64,000 bases of DNA, from contig CP136061.1 in assembly GCA_032622095.1 (NCBI GenBank), positions 121,532,754 to 121,596,753 of the forward strand. Reading direction: 5' to 3'. This DNA comes from Siphonodentalium dalli (lineage: Eukaryota; Mollusca; Scaphopoda; Gadilida; Siphonodentaliidae). This document shows positions 21,803 to 34,845 of the stretch, one piece after another. The notes beneath the pieces are model-generated. The model worked only from the letters and a program-made list of their open reading frames with translations. It did no database searches and was not told the origin of the DNA. The translations under genes were made by a program, and so were the position numbers. Positions within the stretch are counted from its first letter, which is position 1; each line of letters starts with the position of its first letter.

Positions 21803-23874
21803 GGGTGTGTCTTTTTACCGGATTCCGGATCCCGGATTTCGACCCGGATGTATGTGTCTTTTTACCGGATTTCGACCCGGATTCGGGTACGAATTTCATG
21901 CTTGTTTTATCACACATTTAACCCATTAAAAGCCGTTTCTGACTTAAACCAATATAGGGCTGTCGTGCTCATTCAACCCGATTAATCGTATTAAAGGTAC
22001 ATATCGTGCCCGGATCAGCATACTTCTTATTTTTTCATATAGACACGGCGGTTGGATTGATTTTACGTGGTCATGCTGGTATTTAAGGGAACACACCATG
22101 TCCGGATCCGAATTAATTATCTCATAATTATTGATCATATTTAAAGGTAGATATCATGTCCGGATCCGGTTTTTTTTCTCTCTCTTTCTTTCCATATTAA
22201 TTATCGTCTTTTTGATATATTAAAGTTCACGTGGAACAAGTTATAAGTTGATTTTGAGACGTTATACTAGGCTGTTGGATTTATTTCACGGAATGATTAT
22301 CGCGTTTAAAGGTACACACCATGTGCGGAACCGAATTAATTTCCACGTATTTACTGATAATATTTAAAGGTACAGATTATGCCCGGATCCGGATTTTTCT
22401 TCTTATAAAGTAATGCTTATTTAATACAATAAATGTAAACTGAGTCGCGTGGAACTAGGTTATAGATGTTGATGTTTAGATCAGATCAGATCATTCCCGG
22501 ATTCGGATACGAATAGTTCTTTTCTATTTCATATAATAATGACTATATAATCACTGTATAAACAGTAGCGGGCTGCAACGGGATGAATATGCTATCCGTG
22601 TTTTTATAACGATTCGGGCGTCGTGACATAAAACGCTTAATACAAGTCGTACATCTATCTCACTTAAACCGGCTTAAATATCGAATTTACAATAGTAATA
22701 CTACTAGTATCACAAATATAATCGTTTATAATCGAACTAAAACAATAAACCATTTAAACTGCACCAGGTTTTTTTGTGGGCTGGAGAACAAAAAATCTTC
22801 ACAAAAGCAAGTCAATTTATTTCAATCCCAATGATATTACTGTTAAACGCAACCTGTGCCATGTTTTCGCGGGTCATAAATGTCTTTTAATGTGTTAAAC
22901 ATGGGTTATAATAAACATAACATTGAGATCAGGGTTCGGGTCGAAATTAGAAAAAGACACATAAAATCCGGATCCAGATCCGGGCATAAAGTTTGTCTGT
23001 AAATGGGCTCATTCTCGCGTGTAATCAATCCAAGCGCCATGTTCACCGTTTCCAAATAAACTGAGTTCCGCGTGGCTTAGCTGCCATTTAATGTATTAAA
23101 TACTTGACTATTTATATGAAATAGAAAAGAACTATTCGTATCCGAATCCGGGAATGATCTGATCTAAACATCAACATCTATAACCTAGTTCCACGCGACT
23201 CAGTTTACATTTATTGTATTAAATAAGCATTCATTACTTTATAAGAAGAAAAATCAGGATCCGGGCATAATCTGTACCTTTAAATATTATCAGTAAATAC
23301 GTGGAAATTAATTCGGTTCCGCACATGGTGTGTACCTTTAAATGCGATAATCATTCCGTGAATTCAACCCAACAGCCTAGTATAACGTCTCAAAATCAAC
23401 TTATAACTTTGTTCCACGTGACATTTAATATATCAAAAAGACGATAATTTATATGGAAAAAAAAGAGAGAGAAAAAAACCGGATCCGGACATGATATCTA
23501 CCTTCAAATATGATCAATAATTACGAGATAATTAATTCGGATCCGGACATGGTGTGTTCCCTTAAATGCCATCATGATCACGTAAAATCAATCCAACCGC
23601 CGTGTCTATATTAAAAAATAAGAAGTATGCACGATATGTACCTTTAATTACGATTAATCGGGTTGAATGAGCACGACAGCCCTATATTGGATTAATCTCA
23701 CCTCCTAACCAGTTTCCGCGTGTCAGAAACGGCTTTTAATGGGTTAAATGTGTGATAAAACAAGCATGAAATTCATACCCGAATCCGGGTCGAAATCCGG
23801 TAAAAAGACACTTAAATCCGGGTCGAAATCCGGGTCGAAATCCGGGATCCGGAATCCGGTAAAAAGACACACCC
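21803..23874. mobile_element. Foldback (long inverted repeat) element, Mutator-like, U3
   Basis: A 2,072-bp element with inverted arms of about 0.73-0.77 kb (about 21803-22534 and 23110-23874) around a 0.57-kb core. The ends read GGGTGTGTCTTTTTACCGG and its complement. It is flanked by perfect 9-bp duplications AAACAATGG at 21794-21802 and 23875-23883. Five other units show the single uninterrupted AAACAATGG. The 9-bp duplication and G-rich ends fit Mutator-like elements; no transposase is encoded, so it is non-autonomous. The right arm has one extra 11-bp GGTCGAAATCC module near the end. Short frames rich in FDPD are simply translated terminal repeats. Confidence 0.9.
21991..22392. repeat. 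Diverged internal repeats in the foldback arm
   Basis: A motif of form TTTAAAGGTACANANCATGYCCGGATCCG recurs near 21991, 22083, 22140, 22305 and 22372, and mirrored in the right arm. Spacing is uneven (about 60-165 bp). The arms therefore grew by local duplication of a short CCGGATCCGG-bearing module. Confidence 0.6.
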
Positions 23875-24775
23875 AAACAATGGTCATATGACAATCAAGA
23901 GATTCACCTTGTATAGTGAAGAATTGTTCTTTAGTTTTTATCATTCCAATGGAAGGGAAACATAGCACTCCGTGTCGCTGTTTATTTCCATTTATGGACG
24001 AAAAAGAGCATATGCATGTCACTAGAATATCGCCCACTCTCTTTCTGTCAAATAATAATGTCGAATGCAAACAACACCAGGCTGGAGATGAGTGTGTGAA
24101 TGTTTAAAGAAATGTTGAGATGTCGCTATGAAAATCATTTATTCATTGATATATGCAGACAGATCACCTATAGTTTGCTTAGCATTTACACAGTTTTAAA
24201 GGTGGTTAACATATGTATGCCTTTGGCGTTGGAAGTTATTCCCTAGTTCGAGGTAATATATTAGGATAAATTGAGATACATGTAAGTTTGAACATTCACT
24301 GAATGTCCACGATTCTTTATTAAAGATGGTCGATCCGATTTGACTAAAATAAAATTCAGAACATACAAGGCAAAAGAAAATGAAATATACTTTCAATCAC
24401 CATCATACGTATCACACACGTATCTGTCTATCGGAACACAAAAATCGCAAAAATAATTCATAAGTAAAACGTCGACAACGATCACATAACTAACATCTCA
24501 TAATAGAGAACGCTCTTTATTACATATCGTCTCTGAGAAACGAAAGCATGGACTACCTTCGTCAAAATAACAATTGGAATGTGTGTGAGGCTAGTCAGAA
24601 TTCAAAACGTTAAACTATTTCTCATTTGAAAGTTGATTTAAGCTCATTCGAAAGTTGGTATCATAATATATCCATCAAAATTCATATTAATGTGATCATG
24701 AGTACAATCTAATATTAGTTTTTGGTATATAAGACGGTAAACTGGTTTTATGGTGTCAAGCCGGACAGGGCATCT

Positions 24776-26128
24776 TTAAGTTAATACTAAAATTAAGTAG
24801 ATCACGAACGGCGCCAGTGATACAACCAAAGTTATGACGAAACAGACTACGTCGACCGTTCTCCCTCTGTCCGTACTCACGGCTGATACACACCGTTCCT
24901 CTGAAAGATCTACATCCGGGTCACATTCTGGGTCTCCTTTATGAGCGACCAGAAGTTTTCTAGTAACACCATTCGTGCTCTCGTTGTCGCGAGTATTGTT
25001 GTCATGACGAGTTTTTCGTGCTCGGCCACAATGCAGCAATATTCTGTCGAATATCTCATGCGTCGTATGATGAAAGTTGACTATCAGAACGTTGATGAAC
25101 AAAGTGAGAATGCTGACGATAGATTGAGTGACGAGGACGTATGATATATACGCTATATTATCTGAGCTCGTTGGAACGGTCGTTGCAATGAAACTGATGA
25201 ACACAGTAAATGCAAGAAAAATTGTAACGCAAAGCCCAATTCTGTCACCCGCTTCCACGGGGAGCAAGAAAGTGAAACTGTTCATTACAGCCAAACATAA
25301 AATCGGAGCGAACAGATTGACGACATGAAACCAAGGCTTCCTTTCAATGTCAATTTCCACGGTCAGTAGCATTCTATTTTCAAATTTGCATTCTGAATCG
25401 GTTACATTCCATTCTGGATTTTTCACGGTATATTCGATAAACTCCAGTGACCAGTCTCTGCATGTGAAGTTTAGTGTTGGACTTATAGTCGTTGTAAGGA
25501 AGGTAAGATTGCACGTATGGTGATCAAATGGGAACATGGATACCTTAAGGTTGCACGGAAATGCGAACACGTCATCAATCGCCCATACGACAAATCCACT
25601 GCTATCAACACGTATTTTCATCTTCTCGAAACCAAGTCTCGAAACCTTCTCAGCGCCGACTTGAAAAAATGGCGGAAGCCATATATCATCAATGTCAACC
25701 ATAACGTCCGATATGTTACCGTGTACAGATTCGTTCCATTTGAGTCTCCGGTCCTCGAATTGAATCGTTAGTTGAACGAAAGCCGAGACCACCTGAGTAT
25801 ACGAATCCACCGATAGAAGGTTTGACACGAACACAGATATATAAGGTGAGATTTCCGATATCGGTGGCCTGGCTCGTGGGTTGTAATCCTTCAGAATATA
25901 TTCAAGAAGTCGCGTCTCAATGAGGTCCTCGTCCGATAGGTCCTTCCTCTTTTCGTCGAACGTTGAGGTTTCTATTTTAGACACCATGGTATTTCGATCG
26001 ATCAATGTAAAATGTTCCTCTGTCCATGTGTAGTTATTATGCACCTCTGTTCCGAAAGCAAAATTTAATGTCGAACAAAGTAAAAACAGACAGCATAGTT
26101 TCGTGAAAATATTAACTAAATTCATCAT
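24776..26128 (-). CDS. Nicotinic-type Cys-loop receptor subunit, U3 copy
   Basis: Full-length 450-aa copy, ATG at 26128, all family features present. It belongs with U4 and U6 by V49, D81, S109 and R362. Y33 (keeping the N32 sequon as NYT) is shared only with U6. Private change: L254 for R, just before M1. Its 3' end is about 0.9 kb from the foldback element, which lies beyond the candidate poly(A) signal and should not interrupt the transcript if that signal is used. Confidence 0.92.
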   Translation of the reverse strand: MMNLVNIFTKLCCLFLLCSTLNFAFGTEVHNNYTWTEEHFTLIDRNTMVSKIETSTFDEKRKDLSDEDLIETRLLEYILKDYNPRARPPISEISPYISVFVSNLLSVDSYTQVVSAFVQLTIQFEDRRLKWNESVHGNISDVMVDIDDIWLPPFFQVGAEKVSRLGFEKMKIRVDSSGFVVWAIDDVFAFPCNLKVSMFPFDHHTCNLTFLTTTISPTLNFTCRDWSLEFIEYTVKNPEWNVTDSECKFENRMLLTVEIDIERKPWFHVVNLFAPILCLAVMNSFTFLLPVEAGDRIGLCVTIFLAFTVFISFIATTVPTSSDNIAYISYVLVTQSIVSILTLFINVLIVNFHHTTHEIFDRILLHCGRARKTRHDNNTRDNESTNGVTRKLLVAHKGDPECDPDVDLSEERCVSAVSTDRGRTVDVVCFVITLVVSLAPFVIYLILVLT

Positions 26129-26679
26129 GCTTGTTCTCGAACAAATTAACTCCTTGTTCAAGAAAAACTACGTCAGACCTGCGCTATATTTCGCACAACT
26201 GAACCCAATAATGTAGAGTGTATCTTTCTATATAATGCGCACAATGTGTCATGTGAGTTCTTTTTTACGAGCACGCAAGTAATTCAAGCCCGATATACGA
26301 AATATTTCAACAACGTCGCGATGGAAGATGATAGCTTTCATCTGGATGGCGTCAATGTCTGAATGACACACATTTACTGCTCTTATAAGTGAAACGTCCA
26401 TTATATTGACAAGATGACGAGATCAGGTATCCATTACTAACTCACAATATTGGGTAACAAATCATGACGATACACATAGATATGAAAGTCACTCCGGGTC
26501 ATCAAAATTGACTAACAAACACCTACTGATACGGCTCTTGTTACAAACGGTTTTATATAACTTCAACTTGATCAGGCTTTGCATAAATCCAGCCAAACAT
26601 TGCAAGATATTTTCAACAAAGAATGTCTGATACATTTACAATGTCCTCAACAGTCAATTTCAATGGTAAAATACTTACT

Positions 26680-29101
26680 CAACCTTAACGTGCATAGCAT
26701 TTCAAGTATCGAGCTGCTGTAGTTTTTATATGAAGGATGTTACAAGCGACCGGTGTTTTCGGCAAAATAAATTCCCGAGTCGAGACCGAGGGTTTATATG
26801 GACGAAAACACCAGGTTAAGTGTTATATCCGACTTCAACCCAATATAGCTTTGTCTTGATGAGTAAAAAAACAAACAAACCCATCATAGTGTACTGCTTG
26901 AACCTCTCAAACATTTACAGTACATTTGCACCCGCATTTCCGTTAAAACCAGAGCGATGCTACCTGTCGAATTTGATACACCACATGAAGAAACGAACAA
27001 TAACAGTTTCAGCGCCATGCACTCTTTTGGTCTAATCCAATCTGCGGACGCGTTTGCGATCAGACGCACATACTTTTTATAGTCAAACTGCACCATGACC
27101 ATTACTCAGTTCCATTGCTTCTCCCTCGTCATGTGTTACCTAATTCTTTCTCGAGTTTTGATTGATCCACTACAAACAGTTTGCTAACACATATGGCCAA
27201 GGACAACAAGCATGCAAGGGTTTGCATCAAAAACGCTTCGATATTGGTTAAAATTCCAATAAGCAACGTGATTAAGAACCCGACATGTGTAAAGTGTGCC
27301 ATTTAACGCCGGACCAAGCGGTGATGATGTGGATTACATTGATTGCCTGATTATTTCCCTCAACGGGGATATATGACCATATATAATACGCAAAACTTCG
27401 CTTATCCTGTGTCAAGAAATTTCACATGGCCATCATGGAGTAAATGTTAGCCCGGAATTGATTTTATGTTTCTTTGTTAACATATGGAATCGTATTAATC
27501 CAACCCCGAATCGCATAATATGAGCCCAAATATATTGACAGTGTGTCGTGACTAAAAAACGTCCGGAACTGCTGGGATCCGAATCAGCCAAGACCGGCAG
27601 CATGGTGTTTAGGCGGGATTTTAGAGACCAGAACAGTGCGGGGTTTCATGAATACCCATTACACGTACTGTTTGGGGCCGCGGCCACACAGAAGTGTGGC
27701 GATATTAACCCCTACGTTAAGAATTTCAATATGGTATCTGCATAAAAAATTGCCATTACTTGCAGACTGGACCCCACATGTCGCCATCGTACCACTAAGA
27801 ACTCCACACATATATGTAGCGGAACTACCATCGACTATATTCGCAAAGAAACAAGTGGGAATCGCCCACCAAAGCCATGGCAGGCAATTACTCAACCTTA
27901 ACGTGCATAGCATTTCAAGTATCGAGCTGCTGTAGTTTTTATATGAAGGATGTTACAAGCGACCGGTGTTTTCGGCAAAATAAATTCCCGAGTCGAGACC
28001 GAGGGTTTATATGGACGAAAACTCCAGGTTAAGTGTTATATCCGACTTCAACCCAATATAGCTTTGTCTTGATGAGTAAAAAAACAAACATACCCATCAT
28101 AGTGTACTGCTTGAACCTCTCAAACATTTACAGTACATTTGCACCCGCATTTCCGTTAAAACCAGAGCGATGCTACCTGTCGAATTTGATACACCACATG
28201 AAGAAACGAACAATAACAGTTTCAGCGCCATGCACTCTTTTGGTCTAATCCAATCTGCGGACGCGTTTGCGATCAGACGCACATACTTTTCATAGTCAAA
28301 CTGCACCATGACCATTACTCAGTTCCATTGCTTCTCCCTCGTCATGTGTTACCTAATTCTTTCTCGAGTTTTGATTGATCCACTACAAACAGTTTGCTAA
28401 CACATATGGCCAAGGACAACAAGCATGCAAGGGTTTGCATCAAAAACGCTTCGATATTGGTTAAAATTCCAATAAGCAACGTGATTAAGAACCCGACATG
28501 TGTAAAGTGTGCCATTTAACGCCGGACCAAGCGGTGATGATGTGGATTACATTGATTGCCTTATTATTTCCCTCAACGGGGATATATGACCATATATAAT
28601 ACGCAAAACTTCGCTTATCCTGTGTCAAGAAATTTCACATGGCCACCATGGAGTAAATGTTAGCCCGGAATTGATTTTATTTTACTTTGTTAACATATGG
28701 AATCGTATTAATCCAACCCCGAATCGCATAATATGAGCCCAAATATATTGACAGTGTGTCGTGACTAAAAATCGTCCGGAACTGCTGGGATCCGAATCAG
28801 CCCAGACCGGCAGCATGGTGTTTAGGCGGGATTTTAGAGACCAGAACAGTGCGGGGTTTCATGAATACCCCTACACGTACTGTTTGGGGCCGCGGCCACA
28901 CAGAAGTGTGGCGATATTAACCCATACTTTAAGAATTTCAATATGGTATCTGCATAAAAAATTGCCATTACTTGCAGACTGGACCCCACGTCGCCATCGT
29001 ACCACTAAGAACTCCACACATATATGTAGCGGAACTACCATCGACTATATTCGCAAAGAAACAAGTGGGAATCGCCCACCAAAGCCATGGCAGGCAATTA
29101 A
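26680..29101. repeat. Two tandem 1.2-kb subrepeats in U3
   Basis: Copies at 26680-27892 and 27893-29101. The second has a 3-bp deletion (CCCCACGTCGCC for CCCCACATGTCGCC) and reads TTATTATTTCC where others read TGATTATTTCC. Otherwise near-identical to the other copies. Confidence 0.93.
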
Positions 29102-29613
29102 CACTCGAAATGGCGACACCACGATGTTTGTTGCCATGAAGCAAACAAGCCAGGTCCGCCGATGGGCCGTCTGGGGTGAATTTAGTGGCCAAAACACACT
29201 AAAACCCACACACGCACGGATGTTGGCTGCGGCCGCGCATAAGTGTCGCTATTAACCCCTAACTTACCAGAATTTCAATATTGTCGCAATCGTACCACGA
29301 AGAACTCCACATATGTCGGTATAGTGGAACTAACGTCGAGTATAGATTCGCGAAGTAATAAGGAATATTGCGCAAAATAAACCTGGCAATTAACCCTCGA
29401 TATTTCACCATCGCCGATTATGTTCGCCGCCAATGACGCGAACAGCCCGAACCACCCGCGTGGCGTCTAATTATAGGATGATTTTAGTGACCATGCAGCA
29501 TAGTGCTTATGTCTCATTAAAACCCATTCACGGCATTCAAAACATTAGTACTTTAGTGGAGGTATATTTAGAACTTTATGGGCATGCTATATAGAACAAT
29601 CCCGAACTAATAA
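28825..29613. repeat. Degenerate 300-340 bp tandem repeats, U3
   Basis: Counterpart of 6592-7380 in U1, with three diverged copies. In the second copy CCCAACATATCC has changed to CGCAAAATAAACC (about 29371). Confidence 0.5.
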
Positions 29614-30796
29614 TTCGCCATCGAGTAGTAACACAAAGGATCGTAGCTCTGAATATGAACATCAGATCAGGAAGCAGTAAACTCTATATGAAAGAATGTG
29701 TGTAGGAGCTGGTGATAGTAAAGTTTTATGTATCAAGATCCATGTTTTCTGAGATTTTGTCAATATGGTTTCCCCTACCCCATTTTTCCGATATTCAAAT
29801 TTGGAGTCAGTTTCCAGAAACATGAATGAAATCCAGTGAAATTCATTGACATATCCAATATAACGCTATTATTTCAACACTAAGAGTTTTAGGGTAAACG
29901 AACATTGCTTTTACTATTTATACACAAAAACGCACCAAAATCGCAATTTTAGAAAAAAAGTTAATACTGAGCATTCATTGGGCCATAAGTTGATTTTTTA
30001 CACAATGTTTTTCGAAATTCATTCACAGTGTGTTTAACCATGTATACTTAAGTTATTGTGATAAATACAGGGGATATGGATTTATATTTATTGAGTTGTA
30101 TGACTTCAAATATGCTATTTCATCACGCCGGTTCTCGATCACAGGCAAATTTGGCTGTCCATGCAATGGAAGACACAATTTGTTTAAGAATAGTTTTGTC
30201 TTCTCAATCATAGATGCATAAAGAAATCATTTTTGTTTGTGCACAATCTAGAGAAGACATTAATAAAACAACAAGAAATCCCTTCATTTTTCTTTAGTTT
30301 TCAAAATACAAGACCATAAAAAATCGATTTTAGCTAATTTTGAGAAATTGCGGCTCTGAAATTAGATAATCTCCCAATTGTGAAGACAAATTTATTTTTT
30401 TAAATTCACAAATTCATCAATTTCGCCTTTCTTGATTCTTTTTTATTTTTAGTATGTTTTTGTGATGGGTTAATGTACTTATTCCCAATGAGAAACTTTT
30501 GTTGCAATTAGTTTGAGGGGAAACCACAAATGCACTGGACTTTTAACATGATACTAAAGTTTCGGTGTTGCCATCGATATATTGCTCTAAGCCGGTAATA
30601 CACGTGTGTCTTGCTAAACCATGAGGCCGAATTTAGGGGCTAATTGTGTGATAAATATAGATATTAAATTGATAATACTTTCCAAATATACGTGATTAAA
30701 TCTTGTAAAATAGTTCATGGGGGATCTGATGCATGCATCTTCTTTTCTTGTTGACTGTAACGGGTTAGATTGCGAATAAAGTGGGTATTTGGCTAT

Positions 30797-33311
30797 GTTA
30801 CATCGGAAGTCGTTCTATCGCCGGGTTGTGATGATTCTTGACTGATTTGTGACGGTTCCTTATGATCGAAATTGTACATTTTAGCGACTTTTTGACAGTT
30901 AAAACGCAATTTTTGAGCCGTCTAGCTATAATTCGGTTAATTTTTCCATTCCCCTCACAATCAGTGAAAACCGCGAATTTTGATATTTGTTTGAGTTCTC
31001 TGCCGATCGAATCGGTTCTCTCCCAATTTAATCGGTTCCATCTGGGTAATACTATGGCTAATGTTTGGCAAGAAACATGGTTCAAACAGACCATGTCGTG
31101 AAAATAACCAAAGATAAGCACGACAAAATATGCATTAAGTTGAAATTTCCACCACTTGTCACCAATTTCGATGAATTACACTGCCTTCCTAGGCTTATTC
31201 AATAACCTGTGTTACGCCTATCAAAATCACCAAGACGCCAGCTAATTTGAAAAATAACGCGTTTTGCAGGCCCGACATTTCCATGAGTCAATAGCAGGTT
31301 AACTAGTGAAATGTCATAGCGCTGGACTTCGGAAAGCGTGAGCGTAGACGGGGTATATAGAGTTTTCTGCCTTGTATTTTATGTTGTCTATTTTCGTAGA
31401 CGCATTTTGATAAGCAAAAAGCCCAAAAAATAAGACGTTAAAAGTTCGTTGATATCCAGAAAATGTTCTGATTACGCAATTTATGAAGTTTATGTTCGGC
31501 ATCCGCTTGCTGGATGCTGATTATATAGGTTAGGTGCTATCGCACTTGTTCTGCTTTTCACGACAATCTGACCGGCAATCACCCAGGTTTTGCTCTAACT
31601 TCTAAGCCTTTAGACAGTGAAGCCATGCCACTCAGATTCCTGTTAAGAGATACCTGATTACAAACAATCACGCAATTAATTGTATCCACTCGCCTGTAAG
31701 AGGGAATAATTGTTTTATACTAGTAACGGCTATCTGTTGTACTAATAATTAATACAAAAATTAAAATTGGATGAAGTGAAAGCAAACATTCTTTGGTCAC
31801 CCGCCTTTGACTTACTATATAGTAGTAGCCCCCGAACATGCAAGATCACCCCGGGGCAACTTGTCTTGGGCATGAGTACTGTAGTCACGCGTCCGGTACC
31901 AATACTAAACCTTTAAAAGTGTCTCAATCAGCCTATGGAAGTCTTACACAATCATGTGACCATTGGTGAAAAGAGTACAAGTGAAGTCGGGCCCATGTGA
32001 AGTCGACCCTATATGAAGATGACCCAATACGAAGACGACCCGACGCGAAGTCGACCTGAGATGATTACATGTAGATAGGAATTTAATATTATTAATATGA
32101 TTTTAAATGAGCGCGACGGACAATTACACTTTAAAAGAACACATAATCATTATTACAATGTATGTATATAAGGAGGGACTTTCCTCAGTCATCGTTGTGA
32201 AATCGAACTAAGAGAAAAATTTCAACATATTGTTGGTGTGAAATTTCCAACCAATCTAGTGTAAGGTATGAAATTTGAAACTGTTGAAAAAGTTGACAGA
32301 AGTTGGGGCAGACACCAATTAAGCACCCCTCCCTGTCAAAGCCGGCCCCTCCCCACAACCCATATCCCCCGGCCACGCCATAACATATCAATGATTCAGT
32401 TGAACGTGATTTCATAAGATATGTTCATGTCTGGGCGACAAACATGTGTAGTCGGGACTTTCGAGGAAGAAATATGTCGGTGCTGGCATCGAAACATTGT
32501 CCCACTTGGATCTTTCAATAATGGCCCTGTATTAATCAAATGAATATAACATTTCATAATCTCCTGAGAGCAGATTTCTATTACCATTGGTCATTTATAT
32601 AGGCGGGCATGATTATGATATTATACCTCTCGGGACATTCAATATTTGGTTTCTGCCAATTAATGTCACTTAATCTCCTGTATTAGGTATTTATTGTATT
32701 ATTTCTTAATATACCTGTTGTATTATGTAAAAGGCATAAGCTACGGTCATTATCTGGTTTAAAATGTCAGATGCACAAGCCAATATTCGACCCAAAGTGC
32801 AGACATCGTTCGAATAAATTTCATGATAGAACCGTCACAGCCATGATTGGCTTGAAATGGAACCGTAACACGCACACGTGTTGATTACGAGGCTACTGTT
32901 CCAAATTATCAACCGCTATTGGGATATTTTCTCAGTTATTTTACAGAAGAATAACACGGGTAAACTTTATACTCAGTGTGCGTGTTCAGAATGCGTTTCA
33001 TATTTTATACGCCACGAAAAACAAAGGAAGTTTACGTGACTTGATTTTCAGTGATAACATGTTGATATTTACGCGATAACTCGCTAATTCCGAGTTAATT
33101 ATGATCTAGAGTTCAGGTTTCGATAGCACGATACTTCTGCAGCCTATGTTCATTCAGGAAAGTATAATACATTCAAGATATCTATAATTATGCGTGATTT
33201 TGTCCCGAAAATGAAAATTTTTAATCATAAGGAATCGTAACAAATCAGTCAAGACCCATCACAATACCGGCGATAGAACTACTTCCGATGTAACAGTTCC
33301 TATACACAGTG
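30797..33311. mobile_element. hAT-like non-autonomous DNA transposon, U3 (left end clipped)
   Basis: Same element, left end clipped as in U1, right end followed by AACCTGAC at 33312-33319. Just upstream, the spacer lacks 20 bp near 30590, including the CRE-like TTACGTCA found in the other long spacers. Confidence 0.72.
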
Positions 33312-34845
33312 AACCTGACACCCATATTTAAAGTCGCTGCGTCTGGATCCCACCAGAAAGCCACCACCACCGCATCTAATGGGGCACGCGCTTGGATCCC
33401 ACCACTACCCCATCCAGCGGGACAGCATTGAAGAAGAGAAGGACCAAGACCCCATCTCAGCGACATCGATATCAGCTTAGGAAATGTTCAGATATCAAGT
33501 TGAACTTACTATCTGAACATGTGCCATCAAAGAATATGAGTACTTATTCACTTGTATTATCTTTTCGTCATACTGTCGTCTGCTTATTTTTACCAAACAC
33601 TCCTCCAACTGAATAATATACCACTCCAATGTATACCTTTATAACTGTGTTTGAGTACCAATAAAGTATACACAGGGTTCAAGAGAAGACCAAGCTGGGG
33701 CATGTGACCGAGTGAGAATAAATGATATATCCAAATTGGCATTACTGAAGGTGATCTGATGTTATAACTACGCAGTGCTAGGTTCACCAGTGATACAAAC
33801 GCATAGCGCTCTTCTCGACCAAAAGTCAACCACCACCAGTATGTGGAAAAGTATCCTACATTGTATATAGTACTCGGATTATGTCGGATATAAACTTAAA
33901 GATTTCACACTCCAGGACTGCATTTTTTGCTCTTTTGCTCGATCAAACAATGGTCATATGACAATCAAGAGATTCACCTTGTATAGTGAAGAATTGTTCT
34001 TTAGTTTTTATCATTCCAATGGAAGGGAAACATAGCACTCCGTGTCGCTGTTTATTTCCATTTATGGACGAAAAAGAGCATATGCGTGTCACTAGAATAT
34101 CGCCCACTCTCTTTCTGTCAAATAATAATGTCGAATGCAAACAACACCAGGCTGGAGATGAGTGTGTGAATGTTTAAAGAAATGTTGAGATGTCGTTATG
34201 AAAACCATTTATTCATTGATATATGCAGACAGATCACCTATAGTTTGCTTAGCATTTACACAGTTTTAAAGGTGGTTAACATATGTATGCCTTTGGCGTT
34301 GGAAGTTATTCCCTAGTTCGAGGTAATATATTAGGATAAATTGAGATACATGTAAGTTTGAACATTCACTGAATGTCCACGATTCTTTATTAAAGATGCT
34401 CGGTCCGATTTGAATAAAAAAAAATTCAGAATATACAAGGCAAAAGAAAATGAAATATACTTTCAATCACCATCATACGTACCACACACGTATCTGTCTA
34501 TCGGAACACAAAAATCGCAAAAATAATTCATAAGTAAAACGTCGACAACGATCACACAAGTAACATCTCATAATAGATAACGCTCTTTATTACATATCGT
34601 CTCTGGGAAACGAAAGCATGGACTACCTTCGTCAAAATAACCATTGGAATGTGTGTGAGGCTAGTCAGAATTCAAAACGTTAAACTTTTTCTCATTTGAA
34701 AGTTGATTTAAGCTCATTCGAAAGTTGGTATCATAATATATCCATCAAAATTCATATTAATGTGATCATGAGTACAATCTAATATTAGTTTTTGGTATAT
34801 AAGACGGTAAACTGGTTTTATGGTGTCAAGCCGGACAGGGCATCT

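Larger units (their letters stand above)
21378..33528. repeat. Tandem array unit U3 (long spacer, 2 subrepeats, foldback insert)
   Basis: Third and longest copy. The extra length comes from the 2.07-kb foldback element at 21803-23874. The gene belongs to the same protein variant group as those in U4 and U6. Confidence 0.93.

Noticed and set aside
23744-24070. Protein-like frame with FDPD repeats at the foldback right end
   Set aside because: The repeated residues are translated copies of the CCGGGTCGAAAT terminal modules fused to flank sequence. Units without the element have no such frame.
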